This document shows positions 1 through 7,544 of a stretch of DNA of 13,433 bases, one piece after another (the stretch's first letter is position 1; each line of letters begins with the position of its first letter). The notes below the pieces were generated by a model that worked only from the letters and a program-made list of their open reading frames with translations, did no database searches and had not been told where the DNA came from. This DNA is from Clostridiales bacterium (GTDB lineage: Bacteria; Bacillota; Clostridia; Christensenellales; Aristaeellaceae): NCBI GenBank assembly GCA_019409045.1, contig DXVG01000007.1:6550-19982 (forward strand). Direction: 5' to 3'. The position numbers and the translations under genes were made by a program.

Positions 1-1
1 C

Positions 2-943
2 GACCGGGACCGCGCGGTGCTGCTTCGGCAGGGCGCGGGGCTTTCGCTGCCGCTTCTGAGCGCTGTGCTGTTTGCGCTGCAGGTGCGTGGCGCGCAGGCG
101 TCCTCCGCCTTTACCCCCGATCTGTCGGCGCTTTGGCGCCTTCCCTCCAACATCATTTCAACGTGCCTTTCGATCTTCCGCACGATGCCGCGCGCCATTG
201 GGATGCCGCTGGCCATCATCAGCTTTGCGTTTGTCGCGTTCGTGGTCATTTACGCGCTGTGGCGGCGTGAGTTCGCGCTGTTCAAGCCCGCGCTGATCGC
301 CGCGGGTGCGTTTGTGTTCCAGCAGGCCGTACACCTCGTCCTGCGCGGCTCCACGGCGATGCGCAGGCTTTCGCTGGTGATCGTTGCGCTGTGGGCGTTC
401 TGGGTCGCTTGGCCCATCGTTCGGGACAGGCTTCTGCGCCGCCTGCTCGCGCTGGCCATGGCGCTGGTGTGCGTCGCCAGCTATCTGCCGCTGCGCGCCA
501 CTCCGATGCAGGACCTGCGCATGCCGTACTCCAACGCAAAGAGCTGCGCGGAGTTTATCGAAGCGACGCTTCCCGCGGACGCGCTCATTCTGGAGGTTGG
601 CGAGGCGTATTGCTCCGCGGTGCTTCCCTATCTCCCGGCGGATCGCGCATTCTATTCGCCCTATACAGGCGAAGAGATCAGCTATGTCACCTGGAACGAC
701 GCCATATACGACCAGCTCGCGATCGGCGAATACGATCAGCTCTGCCAATGGGCGACTTCCATGGATGCGGACTGCGACACCGTATACCTTCTGGTCGCCA
801 AGACCTCAAGCGACATGTTCAGTGCGCCGATGATCGAGGGCTTCGAGCCGTACCTCACCCAGGACGCGCTTATCTACAAGAGCACGGAGCGCTCCGTACT
901 TCCCAGCGAGTATTTCGAGCTCTACGCCATTCCCATAGCTTAG
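2..943 (+). CDS. Polytopic membrane protein, 3' part only (possible GT-C glycosyltransferase-like)
   Basis: The reading frame is open to the left edge, so the true start lies outside the window; 313 residues are visible. Hydrophobic stretches that look like membrane helices lie at about residues 12-29, 68-87, 95-114, 122-140 and 146-163 of the visible part. A soluble C-terminal domain of about 150 residues follows, starting near the motif MPYSNAKSCAEFIEATLP. Many transmembrane helices followed by one soluble tail domain is the plan of GT-C type (family 39-like) glycosyltransferases and of related cell-envelope proteins. The catalytic N-terminal part is not in view, so this assignment is only an inference and the substrate is unknown. 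The gene ends with TAG at 941-943, ten bases before the shared terminator hairpin, and converges on ftsY. A GTG at 17 could serve as a start, but I see no ribosome binding site for it in the few bases available. Confidence 0.6.
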   Translation, partial: DRDRAVLLRQGAGLSLPLLSAVLFALQVRGAQASSAFTPDLSALWRLPSNIISTCLSIFRTMPRAIGMPLAIISFAFVAFVVIYALWRREFALFKPALIAAGAFVFQQAVHLVLRGSTAMRRLSLVIVALWAFWVAWPIVRDRLLRRLLALAMALVCVASYLPLRATPMQDLRMPYSNAKSCAEFIEATLPADALILEVGEAYCSAVLPYLPADRAFYSPYTGEEISYVTWNDAIYDQLAIGEYDQLCQWATSMDADCDTVYLLVAKTSSDMFSAPMIEGFEPYLTQDALIYKSTERSVLPSEYFELYAIPIA

Positions 944-952
944 AGCGCGCAA

Positions 953-1003
953 AAAGTGCCGCCCGCAGCCCCGCCGATGACGGCGCCCTGCGGGCGGCAC
1001 TTT
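953..1003. terminator. Bidirectional intrinsic terminator between the membrane gene and ftsY
   Basis: Perfect 16-base arms AAAGTGCCGCCCGCAG (953-968) and CTGCGGGCGGCACTTT (988-1003) form a long GC-rich stem. The loop contains a further 5-bp helix, CGCCG (972-976) with CGGCG (981-985), closed by ATGA. Read on the minus strand the stem runs into a T run, the complement of AAAAA at 951-955. On the plus strand it ends in TTT. It therefore can end both the converging membrane gene and the plsX-ftsY operon, and is stronger for the latter because its T run is longer. Confidence 0.88.
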
Positions 1004-1015
1004 GCATGTTCTCGC

Positions 1016-1915
1016 CTAGCCGAAGATCGCGTCCACGAACTGCCGGGCGTCGAAGGGCTGCAAATCGTCGAGCTGCTCGCCAAAGCCGATGTAGTACACC
1101 GGCAGGCCCAGCTCGTTGCGTATGGCGACGGCGATGCCGCCCTTGGCGGTGCCGTCCAGCTTGGTCAGCACGATGCCCTCGATGTTGGCGACCTCCTTAA
1201 ACAGCATGGCCTGCTGAAGGCCGTTCTGCCCGGTGGTGGCGTCGATGACCAGCAGCGCCTTGACCTTCGCCTCGGGATACTCGCGCTCGGCCACGCGGCT
1301 GATCTTCTTGAGCTCCTCCATCAGGTGCGCCTTGTTGTGCAGCCTTCCCGCCGTATCGACGATGAGCACGTCCGCGTGCCTGCCCTTGGCGGCCTGTATG
1401 CCGTCGTAGACCACCGCCGCGGGGTCGGCGCCCTCCTTCTGCTTGATGATGGGAACGTCCGCGCGCTCGGCCCACACGGTGAGCTGCTCCGCAGCGGCGG
1501 CGCGGAACGTGTCCGCGGCGCAGATGATGACGCGGCGGCCCACGGTCTTAAACCGCGTGGCGAGCTTTCCGATGGTGGTGGTCTTCCCCACGCCGTTGAC
1601 GCCGATGACCAGCAGCACCATCGGGCTCTCCAGCCGCATGGGCTCTGTGCGCATCATATCGACGAGTATGTCCTTGAGCGCGTCCCGCGCGCGCTCGGGC
1701 GTGCCGATGTTCTCGGCCTTGCACTTTTCGCGCAGGCGGTCCACGGCGAGCTGCGCGGTCTTCATGCCCACGTCCGCCATGACCAACACGTCGGTCAGGT
1801 CCTCGAAGAAATCGTCGTCCAGGTCCTTGTAGTTCTCCACCAGCTCGTCCATGCGGCCGGAGAAGGCGGCGCGGGTCTTTTGCAGCCCCGCCTTGATGCG
1901 GTCAAACAGTCCCAT
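1016..1915 (-). CDS. ftsY: Signal recognition particle receptor FtsY
   Basis: FtsY is the SRP receptor GTPase that docks ribosome-SRP complexes at the membrane so that membrane proteins can be inserted co-translationally. The 299-residue product has an N-terminal helical N domain (about 1-90) and a G domain. The G domain shows the P-loop GVNGVGKTTT (105-114), DTFRAAAAEQL (135-145), the switch motif DTAGR (187-191), TKLD (251-254) and the C-terminal FGEQLDDLQPFD typical of FtsY. There is no long acidic A domain, as is usual in Gram-positives. I chose ATG at 1915 because GAGGTGAG (1920-1927) sits 4-5 bases upstream; a GTG at 1924 would lie inside that site. It starts 11 bases after smc and is the last gene of the operon, followed directly by the terminator. 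No ylxM-ffh follows, although these come next in some relatives. Confidence 0.97.
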   Translation of the reverse strand: MGLFDRIKAGLQKTRAAFSGRMDELVENYKDLDDDFFEDLTDVLVMADVGMKTAQLAVDRLREKCKAENIGTPERARDALKDILVDMMRTEPMRLESPMVLLVIGVNGVGKTTTIGKLATRFKTVGRRVIICAADTFRAAAAEQLTVWAERADVPIIKQKEGADPAAVVYDGIQAAKGRHADVLIVDTAGRLHNKAHLMEELKKISRVAEREYPEAKVKALLVIDATTGQNGLQQAMLFKEVANIEGIVLTKLDGTAKGGIAVAIRNELGLPVYYIGFGEQLDDLQPFDARQFVDAIFG

Positions 1916-1919
1916 TGGT

Positions 1920-1927
1920 CTCACCTC
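1920..1927 (-). promoter_or_regulatory. Ribosome binding site that sets the ftsY start
   Basis: On the minus strand GAGGTGAG lies 4 bases before ATG at 1915 and touches the smc stop codon (1927-1929). It contains the upstream GTG (1924-1922), which argues against that codon as the start and places the true start at the ATG, giving the N-terminus MGLFDRIKAG. Confidence 0.7.
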
Positions 1928-4900
1928 TAGCTTGCTTCATTCAGGGATACCGATACCAGCTTGGACACGCCCTTTTCCTCCATCACCACGCCGTAGAGCG
2001 CGTTGCAGCGCTCCATGGTGCCCTTGCGGTGCGTGATGACCACGAACTGCGTGTTTTCGGAGTAGGCGCGCAGGTAGTCGGCGTAGTTGTCTATGTTCGC
2101 GTCGTCCAGCGCCGCCTCGATCTCGTCGAGTATGCAAAACGGTGTGGGCTTGAGGTCCAGCATCGCAAACAGTATCGCAATGGCCGTCAGCGCGCGCTCG
2201 CCGCCCGAGAGCAGCGTGAGCAGTTGCAGCTTCTTGCCCGGCGGCTGGGCCACCACGTCGATGTCGCAGTTCAGCGCGTCGTTCGGGTCCGAGAGCGTCA
2301 ATTCCGCGCGGCCGCCGCCGAACAGCTTTATGAACGTGCGCTGGAAGTTCTGGTTGAGCACGGCGAACTCGCGCTTGAACTGGCTCTCCATCTTGCGCTC
2401 GAGCTCTTCGACGATGTTTTGCAGGTCCACTTCGGCGCGGCGCAGATCGTCGCGCTGCGCGGTGAGCTCCTCGAGCCGCTGCACGGTCTGTCGGTACTCG
2501 TCCAGCGCGGACACGTTGACGACGCCCATCTCGCGGATGCGGGCGCGGATGGCCGATATGCGCTTTTCGGACTCCGCGAGGCGGAAATCCGCCTGCCGGA
2601 ACGGCTCGGCGAGCGCGTAGGTGATCTCATAGTCCTCCCAGATGCGCTCCTCGATCTGCTTAAACTCCGTCTCCACGCGCTGAAGCTGCAATTCGCAGCG
2701 GTGGCGCTTGTCGACGTGCGCATCCACCTGCGCGCGGAGCTGGTCGATCTGCTCGGCCTGGCTCTGCAATTCGCGCTGCGCCTCGGTGCGGCGGGCGTCG
2801 GTGGCCTCAAACAGCGCGCGCTCGCGGTCGAGCTCCGCCTTGCCGGAGGTGAGCGCCTCGCTGTCGCCCTCGAGCGTGGCGGCATTCTGCGCGAGCGACT
2901 TTTCGCAGGTCTCAAGCTGCGCCTGCGAATCGGCGAGCAGCTTGTCCAGATCCTCCGCCTCGCGGCTGAGGCGCGCGTGGTCGGCGCGGGCGGCCTCGAG
3001 GTCGCGCCTTTGCGTGGCCAGGCGGACGCGGCCGTCCCCTGTCTGCGCGCGCAGCGCCTCCCCGCGCTCGCGGCGCGCGTAGATGTCCTCCATCAGCGCC
3101 TTTACGCGCTCGCGGCGGTCCGCGGTGTTCTCCTGCGCGGACTGCTGGTGCTCCTCGATGGCGGCGAGGGACGAACGCACGTCCTCGAGCTGCGCCGCAA
3201 GCCGCTCGCGCTCTGCGCGGACGCGGGCGACGCTCTGCGCGTGCGCGGCGCGCTCGTCCTCGACGGCCTTGAGCTGCGCCTCCGCGCGCGCGCAGGCGAC
3301 CTCCTGCCGGTGCAGCTCGTCGTAGAGCTCGCCGCGCTCCTGCTTGAGCCGCGTGCGCTCCGCCTCCTGGCGGACGAGCTCGTTGCGCGCGGCGACGACT
3401 TCGCCGTCCAATGCCTCCAGCGTCGCGCGGAGCTGGTCGATCTCGCGGCCGCGGGAGAGCAGGTTCGTCACGCGCGACTGCACGCTGCCGCCGGTCATCG
3501 AGCCGCCGGAGTGCATCACGTCGCCCTCCAGCGTCACCAGGCGAAACGCGTAGCGCCCCGCGCGCTGTATGCGAATGCCGCTTTCCAGGTTCTCGGCCAC
3601 CACCGTGCGGCCGAGCAGGTTGTCGATCACACCGCGGTACTTTTCGTCAAAGCGGATCAGCTCCGAGGCGACGCCCAGACAGCCCGGCAGCTTGAGCACG
3701 TCGCGCTCGCGCGCGTCGAGCACGCGGGGGCGCACGGAGCCCACCGGCAGAAACGTCGCCCGGCCGAAGCGGTTGTTGCGCAGGTACTCGATCATGCGCT
3801 TTGCGTCCTCGTCCCGCTCGACGACGATGTTTTGCAGCGCGCCGCCCAGCACCATGTCGATGGCGCGCTCCAGCTTTTCAGGCACCTCGATCAGCTCCGC
3901 CACCACGCCATGCACGCCTGTGGCGCCGCTTTTGCGGGCGTGGAGCAGCACCTGCTTGACCGAGTGCTGATAGCCCTCGTAGTCGTTTTGCATCTCGGTG
4001 AGCAGCTTCAGCCGCGAATCGGCGCGCTGGCGGTCCGCCATGAGCGCGTTGACGCGCTCGGAGAGGCGCTGGCTCGCCTCCGTGGAGGTGCGCACCTGTT
4101 CGACCGAATCGGCCACCTCGCGCTCAAACCGCTCCTTGCGGCCGCTCTCCTCCTCCAGCAGCGCGCGCGCCGCCTCGCACTGCTCGTCGAGCGAGCGTTC
4201 CCCGGCCTGCGCGCGGCGCTCGTCATCGTCCATGCCGGAGAGCTGCCCCTCCAGCGCGGCGCGCAGCGCCTCCAGGCGCGCCTGCTGATTGCGCACGTCG
4301 CCCAGACGGTTCATCGACTGTATGATCTGCTCTTTTTCGGCCTCGGCCTCGGCCTCCAGCGCGGAGAGCTCCGCCTCAAAGCGCGCAAGCTTCTCCTCGC
4401 GCGCGGCCTGCTCGCGCTCGAGCGCGGAAAGGGACTGCGCGTCGGCCTCTATGCGCTCGCGAAGCTCCTCGACGTGCCTGCGCACGCCCCCGCCGCCCTC
4501 GCGCGCGGCCTCCTGCTCGGCAAGCAGCCGGTCGCGCTCGCGCTCAAGCGCGTGTATGCGCTCGCGCATGACCTGCACCGCGCCCTCGCGCGCCTCTACC
4601 TCCCGTATCCAGTGCTGCACGCTCTCGCGCTGCGCGGCGGCCTCGCGTTCAAGCGTTTCGAGGCGCAAAAGCCCATCCTCGCGCGCGGCGGTGACGGACT
4701 TGAGCGACGCCTCCGCCTGCGAAACGGCCTCGGCGAGCGTCTCCAGCGACGCGCGCAGCTCCGCAAGGCGCGCCTGATAGCGCTCCGTGCGAACGAGGTA
4801 GACGTTTATGTCCAACAGCTTCAGTTCGTCGCGCAGCGCCAGATATTCGCGCGCGGTCTCGCTCTGTTCCCTGAGCGGCTCCACGCGCATCTCCAGTTCG

Positions 4901-5487
4901 GAAAGTATGTCCTCCACGCGCGTCAGGTTCTGGCGCGTGTTCTCCATGCGCCGCTGCGCATCCAACTTTCGGGCCTTGTACTTTACGATGCCCGCGGCCT
5001 CCTCGAACACCTTGCGCCGGTCCTCCGAGCGGGCGGAGAGTATGTCGTCGATGCGGCCCTGCCCGATGAGCGAGTAGCCCTCCTTGCCGATGCCCGTGTC
5101 CCGGAACAGGTCCACGATGTCGCGCAGGCGGCAGGGCGCGCCGTTGAGCTTGTACTCGCCCTCGCCGCTTCTGTACGCGCGGCGGGAGACCTCCACCTCT
5201 GTAAAGTCCACCGGCAGTGCCTTGTCCTCGTTGTCAAAGGTGAGCGTCACCTCGCAAAACGCGAGGCGGCGGCGCTTTTCAGTGCCGCCAAAGATCACGT
5301 CCTCCATCTTCGCGCCGCGAAGGGATTTCGCGCTCTGCTCGCCCAGCACCCAGCGCACCGCGTCCGCGATGTTGGACTTGCCGCACCCGTTCGGGCCGAC
5401 GACGCCTGTGATGCCGTTTTCAAATGTCACTTCCACATGGTCGGCAAAGGACTTGAACCCGTGGATGGTCAATTTTTTCAGCCGCAA
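1927..5487 (-). CDS. smc: Chromosome partition protein SMC
   Basis: SMC is the ATPase of the bacterial condensin SMC-ScpA-ScpB, which extrudes and organises newly replicated DNA. The 1186-residue length is normal for the family. The N-terminal head has Walker A GPNGCGKS (31-38) and the conserved GQGRIDDILSA segment (142-152). A long charged coiled coil (about 170-505) leads to the hinge (about 510-672) with the glycine motif GGSMTGGS (661-668), and a second coiled coil (about 675-1030) leads back. The C-terminal head has the ABC signature LSGGE (1092-1096) and Walker B ILDEIEAALDD (1119-1129). All ATPase motifs are intact. The start is TTG at 5487, with GGGAG (5495-5499) seven bases upstream and the canonical N-terminus MRLKKLTIHGFKSF. 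The start overlaps the last ten bases of rnc, which suggests translational coupling and perhaps deliberately modest output. Confidence 0.98.
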   Translation of the reverse strand: MRLKKLTIHGFKSFADHVEVTFENGITGVVGPNGCGKSNIADAVRWVLGEQSAKSLRGAKMEDVIFGGTEKRRRLAFCEVTLTFDNEDKALPVDFTEVEVSRRAYRSGEGEYKLNGAPCRLRDIVDLFRDTGIGKEGYSLIGQGRIDDILSARSEDRRKVFEEAAGIVKYKARKLDAQRRMENTRQNLTRVEDILSELEMRVEPLREQSETAREYLALRDELKLLDINVYLVRTERYQARLAELRASLETLAEAVSQAEASLKSVTAAREDGLLRLETLEREAAAQRESVQHWIREVEAREGAVQVMRERIHALERERDRLLAEQEAAREGGGGVRRHVEELRERIEADAQSLSALEREQAAREEKLARFEAELSALEAEAEAEKEQIIQSMNRLGDVRNQQARLEALRAALEGQLSGMDDDERRAQAGERSLDEQCEAARALLEEESGRKERFEREVADSVEQVRTSTEASQRLSERVNALMADRQRADSRLKLLTEMQNDYEGYQHSVKQVLLHARKSGATGVHGVVAELIEVPEKLERAIDMVLGGALQNIVVERDEDAKRMIEYLRNNRFGRATFLPVGSVRPRVLDARERDVLKLPGCLGVASELIRFDEKYRGVIDNLLGRTVVAENLESGIRIQRAGRYAFRLVTLEGDVMHSGGSMTGGSVQSRVTNLLSRGREIDQLRATLEALDGEVVAARNELVRQEAERTRLKQERGELYDELHRQEVACARAEAQLKAVEDERAAHAQSVARVRAERERLAAQLEDVRSSLAAIEEHQQSAQENTADRRERVKALMEDIYARRERGEALRAQTGDGRVRLATQRRDLEAARADHARLSREAEDLDKLLADSQAQLETCEKSLAQNAATLEGDSEALTSGKAELDRERALFEATDARRTEAQRELQSQAEQIDQLRAQVDAHVDKRHRCELQLQRVETEFKQIEERIWEDYEITYALAEPFRQADFRLAESEKRISAIRARIREMGVVNVSALDEYRQTVQRLEELTAQRDDLRRAEVDLQNIVEELERKMESQFKREFAVLNQNFQRTFIKLFGGGRAELTLSDPNDALNCDIDVVAQPPGKKLQLLTLLSGGERALTAIAILFAMLDLKPTPFCILDEIEAALDDANIDNYADYLRAYSENTQFVVITHRKGTMERCNALYGVVMEEKGVSKLVSVSLNEAS

Positions 5488-6155
5488 TGGTCTGCTCCCA
5501 ACTTTTGCAATGCGTTTTTCGCCGCTTCCTGCTGCGCGAGCTGCTTGCTCGCGCCCGTGCCCTCGCCCAGCAGCGTCTCCCCGTCAAGCACCTGATAGCG
5601 AAACGTGGGCGCATGCGCCGGGCCCTCGCAGGAGACGAACGCATAGCGAGGCATGGCGCCCCGCTTTTGCATGATCTCCTGCAAGCGCGATTTTTCGTCC
5701 AGGCAGTCGGCGAGGGAACGCATGTCCAGAAGCGTCCCCAGAGAGGCGCGGATCGCGCGTCGCGCAGCCTCCAGCCCGCCGTCCAGATACACGGCCGCGA
5801 ACACCGCCTCGGTCACGTCCGCCAGAATCGACGGCTTTGTGCGGCCGCCGGTGCGCTCCTCGCCCACCGACAGGCGCACAAGGCGCCCAAGCTCCAGCCG
5901 CTGTGCCGCCTGAAACAGCGCCTCCTCGCGCACGGCGTGGGCGCGCATGCGCGTGAGCGCGCCCTCGGGCATGTTGGGAAGCGTCTGATACAGGTGCTCG
6001 CTCACCACCAGCTCCAGCACCGCGTCGCCCAGAAACTCCAGGCGCTGATAGTGGGAGACGTGGTGGTCGCTGCCAAAGGACGGATGCGTGAGCGCCGTGA
6101 CCAGAAGCGAGCGATCGCGGAAGCGGTATCCCAGCTTCTCCTGCAGGCGTTCCAC
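5478..6155 (-). CDS. rnc: Ribonuclease III
   Basis: RNase III cuts double-stranded RNA, including the stems around 16S and 23S rRNA precursors, and structured mRNAs. The 225-residue product has the catalytic domain (about 1-150) with the signature RLEFLGDAVLELV (38-50) and the acidic metal ligands E40, D44, D113 and E116 in ILADVTEAV. A C-terminal double-stranded RNA-binding domain (about 153-220) ends in the basic helix KQLAQQEAAKNALQKL. The start is GTG at 6155, three bases after the acpP stop, with only a weak GGA-type ribosome site, so it probably relies on coupling to acpP translation. Its end overlaps the TTG start of smc by ten bases. The rnc-smc pairing is standard in Bacillota. Confidence 0.97.
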   Translation of the reverse strand: MERLQEKLGYRFRDRSLLVTALTHPSFGSDHHVSHYQRLEFLGDAVLELVVSEHLYQTLPNMPEGALTRMRAHAVREEALFQAAQRLELGRLVRLSVGEERTGGRTKPSILADVTEAVFAAVYLDGGLEAARRAIRASLGTLLDMRSLADCLDEKSRLQEIMQKRGAMPRYAFVSCEGPAHAPTFRYQVLDGETLLGEGTGASKQLAQQEAAKNALQKLGADHCG

Positions 6156-6158
6156 CGC

Positions 6159-6389
6159 TTATCCAACCCGCTTTTCGATGTATTTTACGATGTCGTCCAC
6201 GGTCTTTATGTTGCTGAGCACGTCGTCCTCGACCGTGAGGTCGAACTCGGCCTCGAGGTCCATGATGAGCATCATCATATTCGCGCTGTCCGCGCCGAGG
6301 TCCTCCACCAGGCGGCTTTCAGGCTTGACGTCCGCGGGTTTGACGGGAAGCTGCTGGGTGATGTATTCTACGACCTTTTCGTAAACCAT
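6159..6389 (-). CDS. acpP: Acyl carrier protein
   Basis: This 76-residue acidic protein has the length and helical plan of the carrier that shuttles fatty-acyl chains on a phosphopantetheine arm. The attachment site is Ser35 in LGADSANMMMLIMDLEAEF. The usual motif is DSL followed by a pattern such as DTVELVM; here the leucine is alanine and three methionines follow, so helix II is divergent although the serine and the preceding Asp are kept. Start ATG at 6389 has a very strong site, AAGGAGGAG (6396-6404), six bases upstream, which overlaps the plsX stop codon. This fits the high expression expected of ACP. It lies between plsX and rnc. The fabD and fabG genes often found between plsX and acpP in Bacillota are absent here. 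Confidence 0.93.
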   Translation of the reverse strand: MVYEKVVEYITQQLPVKPADVKPESRLVEDLGADSANMMMLIMDLEAEFDLTVEDDVLSNIKTVDDIVKYIEKRVG

Positions 6390-6402
6390 TGGAAACTCCT
6401 CC

Positions 6403-7407
6403 TTATTCTGCGTCGGACAGGGCCTCCAGCCCGTCCCGTATTTTCTCTACCACGCGCCCCTCGAGCATGGAGCGCGCCTGCCGGACGGCGTTTTTGATCG
6501 CGCGCGCGTCGGAGCTGCCGTGCGCCTTGACCACGGCGCCGTTCACGCCCAGCAGCGGCGCGCCGCCGTGGCTTTTGTAGTCCATCCTGCTTTTGAGGTT
6601 CCGCAGCGCGGGCCGGAGCATCAGCCCGCCCATGCGCGTGCGGCGCGAGGAGCGAACGCTGTCCTTGAGCATGTCCATGATCAGGCGCGAGACGCCCTCG
6701 ATGCTCTTGAGGATCACGTTGCCCACAAACCCGTCGGCTACGACCACGTCGAAATCGCCGTTGGGCACGTCGCGCACCTCCGCGTTGCCCTTGAACACAT
6801 AGGCGCGCTGCGCGCTCATCAGCGCGTAGGCCTCCCTGGTGAGCCGGTCGCCCTTTTCCGCCTCCGTGCCGATGTTGGCAAGCCCGACCTCCGGCCGGGA
6901 CACGCCCATCACGCTCTGCATGTACACGGAGCCCATCAGGCCGAACTGCTCAAGGTAGCGCGCCTGACAGTCCACATTCGCGCCGCAGTCGATGAGCAGA
7001 AACGGCTTTTTGCGCCCGGGGATGACCGGCGCGAGCGCGGGGCGCTCGATGCCGTGTATGCGCCCGATGCGCAGTATCCCGCCCGCCAGCAGCGCGCCCG
7101 TGGAGCCCGCGGATACGACCGCGTCCGCCTCCCCGTTGCGCACGGCCATGACGGCCTTGACGATGGACGACTCCGTCTTCTGCCGAACGGCCAGCATGGG
7201 CGAATCGTGCATGCCCACCACGTCCGGGGCGTGAACGACCTGTATGCGTGCGTCGCCGCCGACCATGGGCGCGAGCACGTCCTCGGGGCCGTAGAGCCGT
7301 ATGCGCACGTCCGCAAACGCCTCCACCGCCTGTTTTGCGCCTTCTACGATGGCCTGCGGCGCGTTGTCGCCGCCCATTGCGTCCAGCGCGATGATATACA
7401 TTGCCAA
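6403..7407 (-). CDS. plsX: Phosphate acyltransferase PlsX
   Basis: PlsX converts acyl-ACP and phosphate to acyl-phosphate, the acyl donor that the membrane enzyme PlsY uses to make lysophosphatidic acid, the first step of phospholipid synthesis. The 334-residue product shows the family motifs in order: ALDAMGGDNAP (7-17), SAGSTGALLAGG (99-110), DGFVGN (225-230), GGAPLLGVNG (281-290) and HGSSD (296-300). Two starts are possible. TTG at 7407 has AGGGGG (7416-7421) eight bases upstream. ATG at 7401, two codons later, gives the more usual N-terminus MYIIALDAMGGD, but its spacing is 14 bases. I chose TTG on spacing. It is the first gene of the minus operon, about 25 bases downstream of the inferred transcription start. 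Confidence 0.96.
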   Translation of the reverse strand: MAMYIIALDAMGGDNAPQAIVEGAKQAVEAFADVRIRLYGPEDVLAPMVGGDARIQVVHAPDVVGMHDSPMLAVRQKTESSIVKAVMAVRNGEADAVVSAGSTGALLAGGILRIGRIHGIERPALAPVIPGRKKPFLLIDCGANVDCQARYLEQFGLMGSVYMQSVMGVSRPEVGLANIGTEAEKGDRLTREAYALMSAQRAYVFKGNAEVRDVPNGDFDVVVADGFVGNVILKSIEGVSRLIMDMLKDSVRSSRRTRMGGLMLRPALRNLKSRMDYKSHGGAPLLGVNGAVVKAHGSSDARAIKNAVRQARSMLEGRVVEKIRDGLEALSDAE

Positions 7408-7438
7408 ACAGAAATCCCCCTATCTTGACATTACTTTC

Positions 7439-7467
7439 ATTCTAGCAGATTCCGCCGATTTTTTCAA
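7439..7467 (-). promoter_or_regulatory. Sigma-A-type promoter for plsX-acpP-rnc-smc-ftsY
   Basis: On the minus strand, TTGAAA (complement of 7462-7467) and TAGAAT (complement of 7439-7444) are separated by exactly 17 bases, a near-consensus housekeeping promoter. Transcription would start near 7432, leaving a short leader of about 25 bases before plsX. I see no sequence that clearly matches the FapR operator known from Bacillus. Confidence 0.82.
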
Positions 7468-7478
7468 GCCAACCTTGA
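7464..7478. promoter_or_regulatory. Dyad spanning the two divergent -35 boxes
   Basis: TCAAG (7464-7468) and CTTGA (7474-7478) form a perfect inverted repeat about a centre at 7471. The symmetry resumes further out as TTT (7459-7461) and AAA (7481-7483). Each arm overlaps the -35 box of one of the two back-to-back promoters. It could be an operator for a dimeric regulator acting on both operons, or simply follow from two symmetrically placed -35 hexamers. Confidence 0.35.
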
Positions 7479-7503
7479 CGAAAATTTGACCGCGTGTTAT
7501 GAT
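7475..7503 (+). promoter_or_regulatory. Sigma-A-type promoter for the trpS-rsmI operon
   Basis: TTGACG (7475-7480) and TATGAT (7498-7503) are separated by exactly 17 bases. Transcription would start near 7510, giving a leader of about 35 bases before trpS. The -35 box lies only seven bases from that of the opposite promoter. The leader is too short to hold a T-box riboswitch. Confidence 0.82.
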
Positions 7504-7532
7504 ATTAGCTGGCAAGTACGCTTTCTTATATT

Positions 7533-7538
7533 AGGGGG
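7533..7538 (+). promoter_or_regulatory. Ribosome binding site that sets the trpS start
   Basis: AGGGGG directly abuts the ATG at 7539 (zero spacing) but lies six bases before the ATG at 7545. The second ATG is therefore the better start, giving the N-terminus MDGRRRIFSGIQPTG. Confidence 0.65.
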
Positions 7539-7544
7539 ATGACT

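Noticed and set aside
1916..1924. GTG at 1924 as the ftsY start.
   Set aside because: It lies within the ribosome binding site of the better-placed ATG at 1915, which gives the family N-terminus.
956..1930. Plus-strand open frame opposite ftsY.
   Set aside because: Shadow of ftsY caused by third-position G+C bias. It also runs across the terminator hairpin.
1915..5595. A 1226-residue open frame on the plus strand, opposite smc.
   Set aside because: It mirrors smc codon by codon. In GC-rich genes stop codons are rare on the opposite strand. The translation is low-complexity (R, A, L, H) with no recognisable motif, and smc is certain.
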